A DNA stretch of 64,000 nt from Bacteroidota bacterium (lineage in GTDB: Bacteria; Bacteroidota; Bacteroidia; UKL13-3), in contig JAZKBU010000005.1 in the NCBI GenBank assembly GCA_040388375.1, positions 186,825 to 250,824 on the forward strand, written 5' to 3'. The translations under genes were made by a program, and so were the position numbers. This document shows positions 1-11,000 of the stretch, one piece after another (within the stretch, counting starts at the first letter, position 1; the number at the start of each line of letters is the position of its first letter). The notes below the pieces were generated by a model, which was not told the DNA's origin, did not search any database, and saw only the letters and a list, made by a program, of their open reading frames with translations.

Positions 1-3000
1 TAGTACCTGAAGTAAAAGTAGCCGAGCTTGTAAATGTACCTGCTACGCCAATAGTTCCACCATTTACTAAGGTAACATTGTTAGTGGTTCTGGCTCCACT
101 TACTATTAAGTTGTTATAGTTAAAAGCATTGATAGTTTGTGCTCCGGTACCATCAAAATCAATAGTTGAGCCGGTGTTGGTATATGTACCTGCACCCACT
201 GTAAATGTGCCTGAAATGGCAATGGTACCTGTATTGGCTAATACCCTGTTTCCACCTGTACCATTTAAATTGGTGTAATCACCTGCAACTATGTTTTGAG
301 CACTTGCACTATTGTATACTACAGAACATGTCCATGTTTCTCCGCTTGGAATAGGTGTAGTAGCTACACTTTGAGTATTCAGTGTTCCTGTTCCACTGGT
401 GCTGGCTATTCCGTTTAAAGTAAAAGTAACCATGTTTAAAGTAACGCCACTGTTAATAGTTAATATTCCATTTACCGTAATATCGGCAGTAGCAGTTTTG
501 GTACTTGTACCTGCACAGGTTAAATTGTTAAAAGTAAAATTAGGAATATTTTGTGCAGCACCATTTAAATTAATATTGCTATTAGTGGTAATGAAAGAAC
601 CTGAAGTAAAAGTAGCCGTATTGTTTAAATTACCTGCAATGGCAATAGTACCGGTAGGAGATAGTGTTACATTGTTTGTAGTTCTTGCACCACTAATAGT
701 TAGTACGTTATAGTTAAATGCATTTACGGTTTGTGCACCAGTTCCATTAAACTCAAAAGTATTACCGGTAGTAACAATAGTACCTGAAGTAAAAGTAGCC
801 GAGCTTGTAAATGTACCTGCTACGCCAATAGTACCGCCATTTACTAACGTAACGCTGGTAGTAGTTCTTGCACCACTCACCACTAAGTTATTGTAATTAA
901 ATGCAGGAACTGTTTGTGCTGTGGTACCATTAAACTCAATGGTAGAGCCTGTATTTACAATAGTACCTGAAGTAAAAGTAGCCGAAACTGTAAATGCACC
1001 TGCAATGGCAATTGTTCCGCTGTTGGCTAAAGTAACATCATTGGTAGTTCTTGCCCCGCTTATGGTTAAGTTATTATAGTTAAAAGCTCTAACCGTTTGT
1101 GTTGTTATACCATTGTAGTTAATAGTGTTAGCAGTATTAACAAAAGTTCCCGAAGTAAATGAAGCTGTGTTGCTAAAAGTACCGGCAATTCCTATAGTGC
1201 CACCGTTTACTAAAGTAACATTGCTAGTAGTTCTGGCACCGCTAATGGTTAAGTTATTATAATTGAAAGCAGGAACTGTTTGTGCTATAGTACCATTAAA
1301 ATCAACAGTAGAACTAGTGTTGGTGTAAGTACCTGCACCTATTGTAAATATACCTGCAATACCAATAGTACCAGTTGGAGATAATGTCCTGTTTCCACCT
1401 GTACCGGTTAAGTTAGTATAATTACCATCTACTATATTTTGTGCGCTTGCACTGTTATAAGCTACAGCACATGTCCAGGTTTTGCCACTTGGAATTGGTG
1501 TAGCAGCTACACTTTGAGTATTCAGTGTTCCTGTTCCGCTGGTGCTGGCTACTCCGTTTAACGTAAAGGTAACCATGTTTAAAGTAACCCCACTATTAAT
1601 GGTTAATACTCCATTTACAGTAATATCAGCTGTAGCAGTTTTTGTGTTACTACCAGCACAGGTTAAATTGTTAAAGGTAAAATTAGGAATATTTTGAGCT
1701 GCCCCATTTAAGTTAATATTACTGTTGGTCGTAATAAAAGCACCCGAAGTAAAAGTAGCCGTATTGTTTAAATTACCTGCAATAGCAATAGTACCGGTAG
1801 GAGATAGTGTAACATTATTTGTAGTTCTTGCACCACTAATGGTTAGTACGTTATAATCAAAAGCATTAACAGTTTGAGCGCCTGTTCCGTTAAAATTAAA
1901 GGTATTGCCACTGGTAATAATAATACCTGAAGTGAATGTAGCAGAATTAGTAAACGTACCAGCTACTCCAATAGTACCGCCATTTACGAGTGTAATATTG
2001 TTGCTGGCTCTGGCTCCGCTAATGGTTAGGTTATCGTAGTTAAATGCAATAATAGTTTGTGCATTAGCGCTGTTGTAATTAACAGTACTACCTGCAGTAA
2101 TAAATGCACCCGTAGTAAAAGAAGCAGAATTGGTAAAAGTACCAGCAATGTTTATGTTACCTGATAACGTAACATTATTAGTAGTTCTTGTTCTTGTAAT
2201 GCTTATGTTATCATAATCAAAAGCAATAACAGTTTGCGCTCCCGTGCCATTGTAAGCAACACTACTTCCTGTTGTAATAAAAGTACCCGTTGTAAAAGAA
2301 GCTGAGTTTGTAAAAGTATTACCAATACCAATAATACCACTACTGGCTAAGGTTACATTATTAGCACCTCTTGCACCACCAATAGTTAAGTTATTATAAT
2401 TAATGGCAACAATGGTTTGTGCCGCAGTACTGATATATTCAAAAGTATTACCGGTACTAATAAAGGTACCCGAAGTAAAACTGGCCGAATTAATAAAATT
2501 ACCGATAACAGTTATTGTACCTCCATTGGCTAAAGTAACACTGGTAGCAGCCCTTGTGCCACTCACCGTTAAATTATTATAGGTTAAAGGAATAACAGTT
2601 TGTACAGAGTTTCCATTGTAATTAATGGTAGTACCCGTTGTAATTAAGCTGCCCGAAGTATAAGTAGCTGAATGAGTAAAAACACCTGAAATGCCTATTG
2701 TTCCACTGTTAGATAAAGTTACATCATTGGTAGTTCTTGCACCACTAATAGTTAAGTTAGTATAATTTAAAGCGGGTATGGTTTGTGCACCAGTACTGTT
2801 AAAATTAAAAGTACTACCGGTAATTAAAATAGCACCGGTTGTAAACGTAGCTGAAGTAGTAAAAGTACCTACTATATTCACTACTCCGCTAATAGTAACA
2901 TTATTGCTGGTTCTTGTACCACTGATAATTATATTGTTATAATTGGCAGTAGGTACTGTTTGTGCACCGGTACCATTAAAATCAACAGTAGAACCGGTGT

Positions 3001-6000
3001 TGGTATAAGTACCTGCACCCACTGTAAAGGTACCTGCAATACCAATAGTACCCGTAGGAGATAATGTCCTGTTTCCTCCAGTACCATTTATATTAGTGTA
3101 ATTACCTTCTACTATATTTTGTGCGCTTGCACTATTGTATTGTACCGTAAATGTCCAATTTTCTGCTGTAGGAATAGGAGTAGCACTTACATTTTGAGTA
3201 TTCATTGTTCCTGTTCCGCTGGTGCTGGCTACTCCGTTTAAAGTAAAGGTAACCATGTTTAAAATAACTCCACTGTTAATGGTTAATATTCCATTTACGG
3301 TAATATCAGCAGTAGCCGTTTTAGTACCGGTACCTGCACAGGTTAAATTGTTAAAAGTAAAGTTAGGAATATTTTGAGCCGCTCCATTTAAGTTAATATT
3401 ACTATTGGTAGTAATAAAAGCACCCGAAGTAAAAGTTGCCGTATTGTTTAAATTACCTGCAATGGCAATAGTACCGGTAGGAGATAGTGTAACATTACTA
3501 GTAGTTCTTGCACCACTAATGGTTAGTATATTATAATTAAAAGCATTAACCGTTTGTGCTCCGGTTCCGTTAAAATTAAAAGTATTACCTGTGGTAACAA
3601 TAGTACCGGAAGTAAAAGTAGCAGAATTAGTAAAAGTTCCTGCAACACCAATAGTACCATTTGCCAAAGTAATATTATTCGTAGTTCTGGCACCGGTAAT
3701 GGTTAAATCATTATAGTTAAAAGCAATAATAGTTTGTGCATTAGAACTATTGTAATTGATGGTGTTCCCTGTTGTAATATATGCACCTGTTGTAAAAGTG
3801 GCTGAGCTTACAAAAGCACCTCCGATAGTAATAGCATTACCAAGCGTTACACTGTTAGTCGTTCTGGCACCACTAATAGTTAAATTATTATAATCAAACG
3901 CAATAACAGTTTGTGCACCTGTACCATTGTAAGCAATAGTACTACCTGTATTAATAAAATCACCTGAAGAAAAAGTAGCCGATAAGGTAAGTGTACCTGA
4001 CACACCAATGGTACCACTGCCGGCTAACGTTACATTATTAGTACCTCTTGCTCCACTAATAGTTAAGTTGCCATAATTAATAGCAACAATGGTTTGTGCT
4101 GTGGTACTGTTATATTCAAAAGTATTATTTGTACCAATAAAATTACCCGAAGTAAAAGTAGCCGAATTAGTAAAATTTCCGGTAACAATTATAGTACCTC
4201 CATTAACTAATGTTACGCTGGTAGTAGTTCTTGTACCGCTCACCGTTAAATCATTATAAGTTAAAGCGGCAATGGTTTGTGCGGTATTTCCGTTGTAATT
4301 AATATTAGTTCCTATTGTAATTAAGCTACCCGAAGTATAAGTAGCTGAATGGGTGAAAACACCTGAAATACCTATCGTTCCACTGTTAGATAACGTTACA
4401 TCATTGGTTGTTCTTGCACCACTGATAGTTAAGTTAACATAGTTTAAAGCAAGTACAGTTTGACTACCGGTACCATTATAATTAATAGTACTACCGGTGA
4501 AAACAAGAGCTCCTGAAGTAAACGTAGCAGAAGGAGTAAAAGTACCTGCAATATTTACTACCCCGGTAAAGGTAACATTGTTGCTGGTTCTTACTCCGCT
4601 AACAGTAAGATTATTATAGTTGAAAGCAATAACCGTTTGTGCTCCTGTACCGTTGTAATTAATGGTGCTCCCTGCGGTTATATAAGCACCGGTGGTAAAA
4701 GTAGCTGAACTGGCAAAAGTTCCTGAAATATTTATATTACCGCCAACGGTTACACTATTGACGGTTCTAGCACCACTAATAGTTAAATTGGTATAATCAA
4801 TTGGCATAATAGTTTGCGCGGTGGTACCATTATAGTTAATGGTAGTACCTGTAATTACTAAACCACCCGATGTAAAAGAAGCTGCATTGGTAAATGCACC
4901 GGCAATACCAATGGTTCCATTATTATCCAATGTCACGTTATTAGCACCTCTTGCACCACTAATGGTTAAATTGTTGTAATTAATAGCAGCAACAGTTTGT
5001 GCAGCGCTACTATTGTATTCAAATGTATTACCCGTGGCAACATACCTACCTGAAGTAAAAGTGGCTGTACTTGTAAAAGTACCCAGTATAGTTATAGTTC
5101 CACCGTTTACTAAAGTTATATTCGTTGTTGTTCTTGCTCCACTAATAGTTAAATTATTGTATGTTATCCCAACAATAGTTTGTGCTGTAGTGCCATTGTA
5201 TTCAATAGTAGTACCAGAGGTTATTAAACTCCCTGTAGTATATGTGGCCGAGTTGGTAAAAGTGGCGGCAATGGTTATAGTTCCTGTATTGGCAATAGTT
5301 ACATTATTGGTTGTTCTTGCTCCGCTAATGGTTAAACTGTTATAATTAAAAGGAATTACCGTTTGTGCTCCAGTTCCATTGTAATTAAAAGTTCCTGTTA
5401 CAATATAAGCACCACTGGTAAAGGTAGCAGTGTTTGTGAAGGTATTAGATACATTGGTATTACCCATTGTAATAGAGTTAGTTGTTCTTGCGCCACTAAT
5501 ATTTAAGTTATAATATGAAGAAGCCCTGATGGTTTGTGCACCAGTACCGCTATAATTAACAGTTGTTCCAGTGTTATTTACTGTAAAGGTTCCTGTTGCA
5601 GAGCCTGTTACGCCTGCGCCAGTTATGTTTATAGTACCCGCACCAGTAACGACAAAAGAGTTTTCGTTACTAGCCCCGGCAAAAACAAGATTTTCAATAT
5701 TCACAGTACCCGTGCTTACGGTAACAAAGTTATCTTCATTTCCAGAAGTAGTATTTGCAAACATTATGCTTCCGCAAGTTAATGTACCAGCCCCAACCGC
5801 AACAGTCTGATCATTATTGTTACCAAATGGATCTACAAAGGTTATTGCACCTGTTACTGTTAGTGAATTACTACCAGAAATGGTAATAGTACACGAAGCA
5901 TCAGAAGTATTACCAAAGATAAAGGAGCTGCAAACAGCCGCAACATCCACGGTAACGCTTCTTCCACTTGGTAATGTTACATCGTCACCTATACCAGGTA

Positions 6001-6166
6001 CACCTGTTGGAAGCCAGTTGGCTCCGTTGTTCCAGTTACCAGTTGTCACATTAAATGTTTTGCTCACAGCAAATACATGTATGCTTGACAATAACAAAAT
6101 GGAAAAGAATAAAAATTTTACGAGGGGGTTTAATAGGTTCTTTTGTTTATTAAAATTTATGTACAT
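1..6166 (-). CDS. Giant repetitive secreted adhesin-like protein (C-terminus beyond window)
   Basis: The reading frame runs leftward from an ATG at 6166 and is still open at base 1, giving at least 2055 residues. The first ~35 residues form a signal peptide (a K/N-rich start, then LVKFLFFSILLLSS, ending near VFA). Next comes a module reading GNWNNGANWLPTGVPG, which resembles the start of the mature protein encoded at 11841-14240. From about residue 220 onward the protein is built of ~61-residue units (183 bp; some 59, 60 or 57 residues) with the core AFNYNNLTVSGARTTNNVT followed by GTIGVAGTFTSSATFTSG. I count about 24 standard units. Composition is rich in T, N, G, S and V, as in beta-helix or stacked beta-strand surface proteins. 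The frame is consistent at both ends, so there is no net frameshift. A T9SS sorting domain is likely but lies outside the window. Function (adhesion, matrix) is inference. Confidence 0.88.
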   Translation of the reverse strand, partial: MYINFNKQKNLLNPLVKFLFFSILLLSSIHVFAVSKTFNVTTGNWNNGANWLPTGVPGIGDDVTLPSGRSVTVDVAAVCSSFIFGNTSDASCTITISGSNSLTVTGAITFVDPFGNNNDQTVAVGAGTLTCGSIMFANTTSGNEDNFVTVSTGTVNIENLVFAGASNENSFVVTGAGTINITGAGVTGSATGTFTVNNTGTTVNYSGTGAQTIRASSYYNLNISGARTTNSITMGNTNVSNTFTNTATFTSGAYIVTGTFNYNGTGAQTVIPFNYNSLTISGARTTNNVTIANTGTITIAATFTNSATYTTGSLITSGTTIEYNGTTAQTIVGITYNNLTISGARTTTNITLVNGGTITILGTFTSTATFTSGRYVATGNTFEYNSSAAQTVAAINYNNLTISGARGANNVTLDNNGTIGIAGAFTNAASFTSGGLVITGTTINYNGTTAQTIMPIDYTNLTISGARTVNSVTVGGNINISGTFASSATFTTGAYITAGSTINYNGTGAQTVIAFNYNNLTVSGVRTSNNVTFTGVVNIAGTFTPSATFTSGALVFTGSTINYNGTGSQTVLALNYVNLTISGARTTNDVTLSNSGTIGISGVFTHSATYTSGSLITIGTNINYNGNTAQTIAALTYNDLTVSGTRTTTSVTLVNGGTIIVTGNFTNSATFTSGNFIGTNNTFEYNSTTAQTIVAINYGNLTISGARGTNNVTLAGSGTIGVSGTLTLSATFSSGDFINTGSTIAYNGTGAQTVIAFDYNNLTISGARTTNSVTLGNAITIGGAFVSSATFTTGAYITTGNTINYNSSNAQTIIAFNYNDLTITGARTTNNITLANGTIGVAGTFTNSATFTSGTIVTTGNTFNFNGTGAQTVNAFNYNILTISGARTTSNVTLSPTGTIAIAGNLNNTATFTSGAFITTNSNINLNGAAQNIPNFTFNNLTCAGTGTKTATADITVNGILTINSGVILNMVTFTLNGVASTSGTGTMNTQNVSATPIPTAENWTFTVQYNSASAQNIVEGNYTNINGTGGNRTLSPTGTIGIAGTFTVGAGTYTNTGSTVDFNGTGAQTVPTANYNNIIISGTRTSNNVTISGVVNIVGTFTTSATFTTGAILITGSTFNFNSTGAQTIPALNYTNLTISGARTTNDVTLSNSGTIGISGVFTHSATYTSGSLITTGTTINYNGNSVQTVIPLTYNNLTVSGTRAATSVTLANGGTITVIGNFINSASFTSGTFISTGNTFEYISTAAQTIVAINYNNLTIGGARGANNVTLASSGIIGIGNTFTNSASFTTGTFITTGSSVAYNGTGAQTVIAFDYDNISITRTRTTNNVTLSGNINIAGTFTNSASFTTGAFITAGSTVNYNSANAQTIIAFNYDNLTISGARASNNITLVNGGTIGVAGTFTNSATFTSGIIITSGNTFNFNGTGAQTVNAFDYNVLTISGARTTNNVTLSPTGTIAIAGNLNNTATFTSGAFITTNSNINLNGAAQNIPNFTFNNLTCAGSNTKTATADITVNGVLTINSGVTLNMVTFTLNGVASTSGTGTLNTQSVAATPIPSGKTWTCAVAYNSASAQNIVDGNYTNLTGTGGNRTLSPTGTIGIAGIFTIGAGTYTNTSSTVDFNGTIAQTVPAFNYNNLTISGARTTSNVTLVNGGTIGIAGTFSNTASFTSGTFVNTANTINYNGITTQTVRAFNYNNLTISGARTTNDVTLANSGTIAIAGAFTVSATFTSGTIVNTGSTIEFNGTTAQTVPAFNYNNLVVSGARTTTSVTLVNGGTIGVAGTFTSSATFTSGTIVTTGNTFEFNGTGAQTVNAFNYNVLTISGARTTNNVTLSPTGTIAIAGNLNNTATFTSGSFITTNSNINLNGAAQNIPNFTFNNLTCAGTSTKTATADITVNGILTINSGVTLNMVTFTLNGIASTSGTGTLNTQSVATTPIPSGETWTCSVVYNSASAQNIVAGDYTNLNGTGGNRVLANTGTIAISGTFTVGAGTYTNTGSTIDFDGTGAQTINAFNYNNLIVSGARTTNNVTLVNGGTIGVAGTFTSSATFTSGT
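211..3600. repeat. Higher-order ~570 bp repeat blocks inside the giant gene
   Basis: Besides the 183 bp unit, a longer block of about 570 bp occurs three times, near 211-780, 1351-1920 and 3031-3600. Each copy contains the same distinctive peptide (read on the minus strand) GTLNTQSVAATPIPSGKTW and a variant unit with GGNRTLSPTG. Copies start 1140 and 1680 bp apart and are highly similar at DNA level. They are separated by different numbers of simple 183 bp units, as expected from recombinational expansion. Confidence 0.8.
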
Positions 6167-6622
6167 TTATAATGAGGCTTAATTTTGTTCTTATATACGA
6201 ATTAACTATACATTACAGATTTTATCAATTGGTAAATATTATCTTTTGTTTAAATAATAGCATGTGTTCGCTAGGTTGCAATATAATTATTCAAGTGGTT
6301 ATAGGTGCCTAGCTGTAATAGTTTTGCCCCAATTAGACAACTGAGTGTACTAAATTTGTAACTCAGACGATATAATCGTCAACTAGCATAATTTAAGGAT
6401 GTTAACATAAGTTTAAAATACCCAAGTTATCAACATAAAAAGTAATTTTTTGAAGTTGAAAAGGTGTTAATAAACGACATGATGATAGCAGAAATTGGCA
6501 AAATATTAATGCCTGTATTTTTAACTAAAGGCAGTATTTTTTTCAATTATAAACTGTATAAAAACAAAAAAAATCCCAAGCTTTAAACTTGGGATTTTTT
6601 GTAATCTGTAAAATACTTAATT
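6167..6622. other. Intergenic region upstream of the giant gene
   Basis: This A/T-rich stretch of 456 bp lies between the start of the giant gene and the end of sucB. It must hold the promoter of the giant gene, but I see no convincing TTTG / TAnnTTTG pair. The only clear element is the sucB terminator near its right end. No open frame of note is present. Confidence 0.6.
6571..6597 (-). terminator. Intrinsic terminator of sucB
   Basis: A perfect 10 bp stem (AAATCCCAAG / CTTGGGATTT, loop 7) is flanked by A and T runs. It lies about 25 bp past the sucB stop codon. Confidence 0.85.
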
Positions 6623-7840
6623 TTATAAATCAAGAACCATTTTATGAGGGTCATTACCTTCGGTAAGTAACAAAACAGGATTCTCTAAACATTGTTTTAC
6701 TTTTACTAAAAAGCCAACAGATTCTCTTCCATCAATAATTCTGTGGTCATAACTCAATGCTAAATACATCATGGGGCGGGCTACTATTTGCCCATCCTTA
6801 ACAACAGGACGTTCAATTATATTATGCATGCCCAATATAGCCGATTGAGGAGCATTGATAATAGGAGTACTCATCATACTGCCAAAAACACCACCATTCG
6901 TTATGGTAAATGTTCCACCGCTCATTTCTTCTAAACTTAATTTGTTATCCCTAGCTTTACCTGCCAAACGAGCTACTTCAGCTTCTATTTCAGCTAGGCT
7001 CAAGCTTTCCGCATTTCTAATTACCGGAACTACCAATCCTTTTGGAGCCGAAACAGCTATAGAAACATCGCAGTAGTCATGGTAAATAATTTCTTCACCA
7101 TTAATGTAAGCATTAACTGCCGGGTATTGTTTTAAAGCTACGGTTACAGCTTTGGTAAAAAAGCTCATAAAGCCAAGGTTTACACCATGCTTTTCTTTAA
7201 ACTGAGTTTTAAACTGGTTACGTAAATCCATAATTGGTTTCATGTCAACTTCGTTAAAAGTAGTTAACATAGCTGTTTCATTTTTAACAGCAACCAATCT
7301 TTTTGAAACAGTTTTACGCAATGAGGTCATTTTTTCAGTACGCTCATTTCTTCCTTTTGTTTCATTGGTAGTTATTTTCAACTGTGCTTGCACAGCATCA
7401 TTTTTTGTTATACGTCCGTCTTTTCCGCTGCCTTTTACATCCTTTGCATCAATTCCTTTTTCAGCTAATATTTTAGTTGCTGCCGGTGAGGGAAAAGGTT
7501 TAGCATTATCGTTAGTAGTATTAGCAGTAGCAACAGGTGCAGTAGTTTCTTTGGCAACAGGAGCCTCCACTTTTTTTGCTTCAGGTTTTGCACCCTCAGG
7601 TTTAGCAGCACTATCATCTATTAAACAAATTACATCACCTACTTTTATAGTATCACCTTCGTTGGCTTTAGTAGTAAGTATGCCTGCTTTTTCAGCATTC
7701 AATTCAAAAGTAGCTTTGTCACTTTCAAGTTCACAAAGCAATTCATCCATTTCTACATAATCACCTGTTTTTTTATTCCAGCGTGCAACAGTTACTTCGC
7801 TAATAGATTCGCCTACGGTAGGTACTTTTATTTCGAGCAT
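6623..7840 (-). CDS. sucB: Dihydrolipoyllysine succinyltransferase, E2 of 2-oxoglutarate dehydrogenase
   Basis: This is the E2 core enzyme that transfers the succinyl group from lipoamide to CoA in the 2-oxoglutarate dehydrogenase complex of the TCA cycle. The 405-residue protein begins with a lipoyl domain (residues 1-75) with the lipoylated lysine K42 in ESDKATFE. An A/P/K/T-rich linker follows, then an E3/E1-binding domain (about 113-150, [20 protein letters not shown]). The rest is the acyltransferase domain with the catalytic motif DHRIIDG (H366, D370). The start PTVGESISE is typical of SucB rather than of pyruvate dehydrogenase E2. Length is normal for the family. sucA and lpd are not adjacent, so the complex is encoded at dispersed loci; the gene stands alone between secreted-protein genes and has its own terminator. 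Confidence 0.95.
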   Translation of the reverse strand: MLEIKVPTVGESISEVTVARWNKKTGDYVEMDELLCELESDKATFELNAEKAGILTTKANEGDTIKVGDVICLIDDSAAKPEGAKPEAKKVEAPVAKETTAPVATANTTNDNAKPFPSPAATKILAEKGIDAKDVKGSGKDGRITKNDAVQAQLKITTNETKGRNERTEKMTSLRKTVSKRLVAVKNETAMLTTFNEVDMKPIMDLRNQFKTQFKEKHGVNLGFMSFFTKAVTVALKQYPAVNAYINGEEIIYHDYCDVSIAVSAPKGLVVPVIRNAESLSLAEIEAEVARLAGKARDNKLSLEEMSGGTFTITNGGVFGSMMSTPIINAPQSAILGMHNIIERPVVKDGQIVARPMMYLALSYDHRIIDGRESVGFLVKVKQCLENPVLLLTEGNDPHKMVLDL

Positions 7841-7870
7841 GATTGTAATTGATTGTTATAAAATTTAGCG

Positions 7871-7902
7871 CAAATTAATCATTTGGAAGTTTATAAAACA
7901 AA
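7871..7902 (-). promoter_or_regulatory. Possible sucB promoter
   Basis: Read leftward, TTTG (complement of 7899-7902) is followed after 21 bp by TAATTTG (complement of 7871-7877), about 30 bp before the ATG. This approximates the Bacteroidota consensus TTTG-N19-TAnnTTTG but is one base short in the -7 box, so the call is tentative. Confidence 0.3.
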
Positions 7903-7990
7903 AACAGCTGGTAATTTTAATTAGCTTATTGTTTTTTATACCATTACGATTGCTCAATACATTATAATATGTGGGATAAACTATAAAATA

Positions 7991-8024
7991 AAAGCCCGGT
8001 TGGTACATATACTAACCGGACTTT
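7991..8024 (-). terminator. Intrinsic terminator of the 8052-11570 gene
   Basis: An 11 bp stem (7991-8001 with 8014-8024) is followed by T-rich sequence leftward. One pair is a G-U wobble only in the minus-strand RNA, which fits use by the leftward gene ending at 8052. Confidence 0.75.
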
Positions 8025-8051
8025 TATGGATTTATTGAATAAATGAATAAC

Positions 8052-11000
8052 TTATTCCTTAATCATTTTTTGAATATAAGTAGTGTGCTCGTTTGATACT
8101 TTCAATAAATAAATGCCTTTATTTAAAGTACTTGTGTTTACTTGTATCTGGTTTAAAGTATTGTTTTCAAACGATTGATTTAAATAAACCTTACCCGTTA
8201 TATCCATTATACTTACTTCTATATTATTATTCAAAATAGAATTAGGCAATACAATAGAAATGTTTTCGTTAAAAGGATTAGGGAAAGTAAGTAATGGCGC
8301 AGCCGATACATTTTTTACACCCAACATATTTCCTAACGTAAAGTTAGCTGTAAAAACAGAATCTGAGCTCTTGCTAAATAAACCAGATGCAGCATTTACT
8401 TTCCAAATGAACGATTTGGTTTGACCTTTTTGAACACCCAATGAAACCAATAAAGCCCTAATTTGGCCATAGGTTAAAGTTAAAGAAGTATCAGCTCCGG
8501 CTGTAGTAGAAGGAATACTTAATATAGGATTGGTAAAATTGCCGCCCGTAGAATCCAATACCCAAGTATAAGTAGCTGTGGCAAGTAAAGGACTATTGAT
8601 TGATTTGGTCCATGAGATAAATACCGTTTGATTAGTGTCTCCCTGAATAGGAATAGTAGTATTGTTTGCAGGCGATAGTAATTTAAAGTTACTCAAAGCA
8701 GTGAATGTAATAATATCACTCGTACCCCGTGGTAAAATTTGATACCCAGTAAAGGCATAAGGTGAATTTAAGTTTGATTGTTGAGTGCCCAAACCAATAA
8801 CATGGAAGAAATTAGTAGTAGGCTTCAGTGCCCCAACTAAATTACTCGTTGCATAAATTCTTATGTTTGTGGTATCGCCTGCCAAGGTAATTATTGGGTA
8901 AGTTGAATTGGCTCTCCAAATAGTGTCGGTTTGTGTTGTTAAAAATTTAACACGGTTTAACCTAACCAAATTATTTTCTGTATTTTCATCCAATTTGCTT
9001 TCTAAAACAGGATTGTTAATTGATTTACCTGAAGCCAATAATTTTAAAGTATCTAAAGTATTAATAATAAGTAAGCCCCTGTTAGATGATACCATACCTT
9101 GTACCAAAATACTATCACCTTCACTTGGTGTGTAACCAAAATTGTTTGCTGTATTTGATACCGTTATGCCCCCAGTATTGTCGCGTAAAACAAACTGTAA
9201 ACCATTCGTACGTTGATTTACGCCATAAACAATGCCACTCAACTCTACTAAGGTATTCAATGAGTCAGGAACACCAGTAATTGAATTGATAGCGTTGATT
9301 TTTGATATAGTATAGTGTGGGGGAGGTGGAGAGGAGGTACCTGATCCAGTTGCACTTAAGATAGAATAAGAAGAATCTATGTCGCGTACTACATAAATTA
9401 ATACGTGGTAATTATTGCTATGACTTATGCTTGTAATATTTACAAAATTAGTATCGCCTTTGTATACACATTTAGCATTGGTATCATTTTGATAACGGGT
9501 GCTAAATGTAAAAGCAAAATTAGAAAAGGCGTTATAGTAAGTTACTGTTTTAGTCGGAATTCCCGCTGTAATACCAGCATTTGCTTTAACAAAAACCAAA
9601 GTAGTATAAGTAGCGTTGGTATAGCTGCTTGGTTTAGTCCATTCAATTTTAGCACTGGTGGTTGTTAGACCCGTAACTGTTACACCAATAATATTTTCAG
9701 GTGGCACAGCTTTGGTAATTCCAGTTACATTACTTGGGTTAGAGTATAAAGAGTCGCTGTTGTTTACTACATATATTACAGCATAATAAGTAGATGAAGG
9801 AACTAAATTTACCGGGGTTATTACGTTTGAATCACCATTGTAAACACAGAAAGCACCCGGATCAATTTGATAAGGAGTACCTGCACCAAAAGTTGAATCA
9901 GGGCTATAATACAATGGGTCCCTGCTAGGGCTTCCCGAGTTAATGGCAGAACCTTTTTTCAAAAATACCAGTGTTGAATAATTGGCATTGTTATAAGTAC
10001 TGTCCTTGGTCCATGATAAACGGCAGGTGTATGGAGTAAACGAAAGGAAAGTAACTGATTTAACATTAGCAGGACCTGCGCTAGCCGTAATACCTTGCGC
10101 ATTAATTACAGGCGAGTAGTTTGAGTCAACATTATTGATAGCATAAGCTACTAAATAATAGTTTGTTCCTGCAGTTAATCCTGCAATTCTTAAAGTAGTA
10201 CTATCGCCTTTATAAATACAATAAGCGCCTGAGTCAAGTGATAATGGAGAACCATTTCCAAAGTTGCTATCAGCAGTAATTAAAGTTGGATTTGTTGTTG
10301 GTATACCTGCGGTTATTGCGGAGGCTGCTTTTACGTATACAACCATGGTGTGGTTAGTATTTGAGTAACCTGTTGGTTTTGCCCAGGTAATGGTAGCTGT
10401 TTCTCGTCCGTTATTACCAAAAGTTAGTGCTGTTATTGCCCTTGGAGCAGTGCTTTGAGTCGTAAAACTTCCTAATGTAACTGTAGCATAAGCACTATCT
10501 AAATTACGTACAACAAATATTGCTACTTGGTACAATGTGTTTTGAGTTAAACCAGATGTAGCCACATTATTTGTATCACCTTTGTAAATACATCTGGCAG
10601 CAGCATCATTCTGATAAAAAGAACTAGCCAATGAAAAATTAGCATTAGCCGTATAATAATCGGCAGATAAATTAGGACTGCCCACAGTAATAGCAGTAAC
10701 AGGTTTAACAAAAACCAAAGTAGTCATAGTACTATCTACATAATTACTATTTTTAGACCAAGTAATATTAGTTGTTGTAGTGGTAATTGAGTTAAATGCA
10801 GTGGTAAATACGGATGGTGGATTATTGCTAGCACTAGCATTTAAATCAGCCCATGTATTAGCCGTTCTAATACCATCCATGTTTAAACGAGGTGCAGAAG
10901 CGGCTGTGCCTTGACGTAATGCCAAACGGCCTAAAGCCGCAGCATCAGCTGTTGCACCACCAATGGTAGCTACTGTAGCAGTAGTTGGCTCAGTTGAAGG

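Noticed and set aside
399-6182. Rightward open frames across the repeat region (e.g. 399-713, 5013-5345, 5817-6182)
   Set aside because: They are the antisense of the giant repetitive gene; the repeat period is a multiple of 3, which keeps several frames open.
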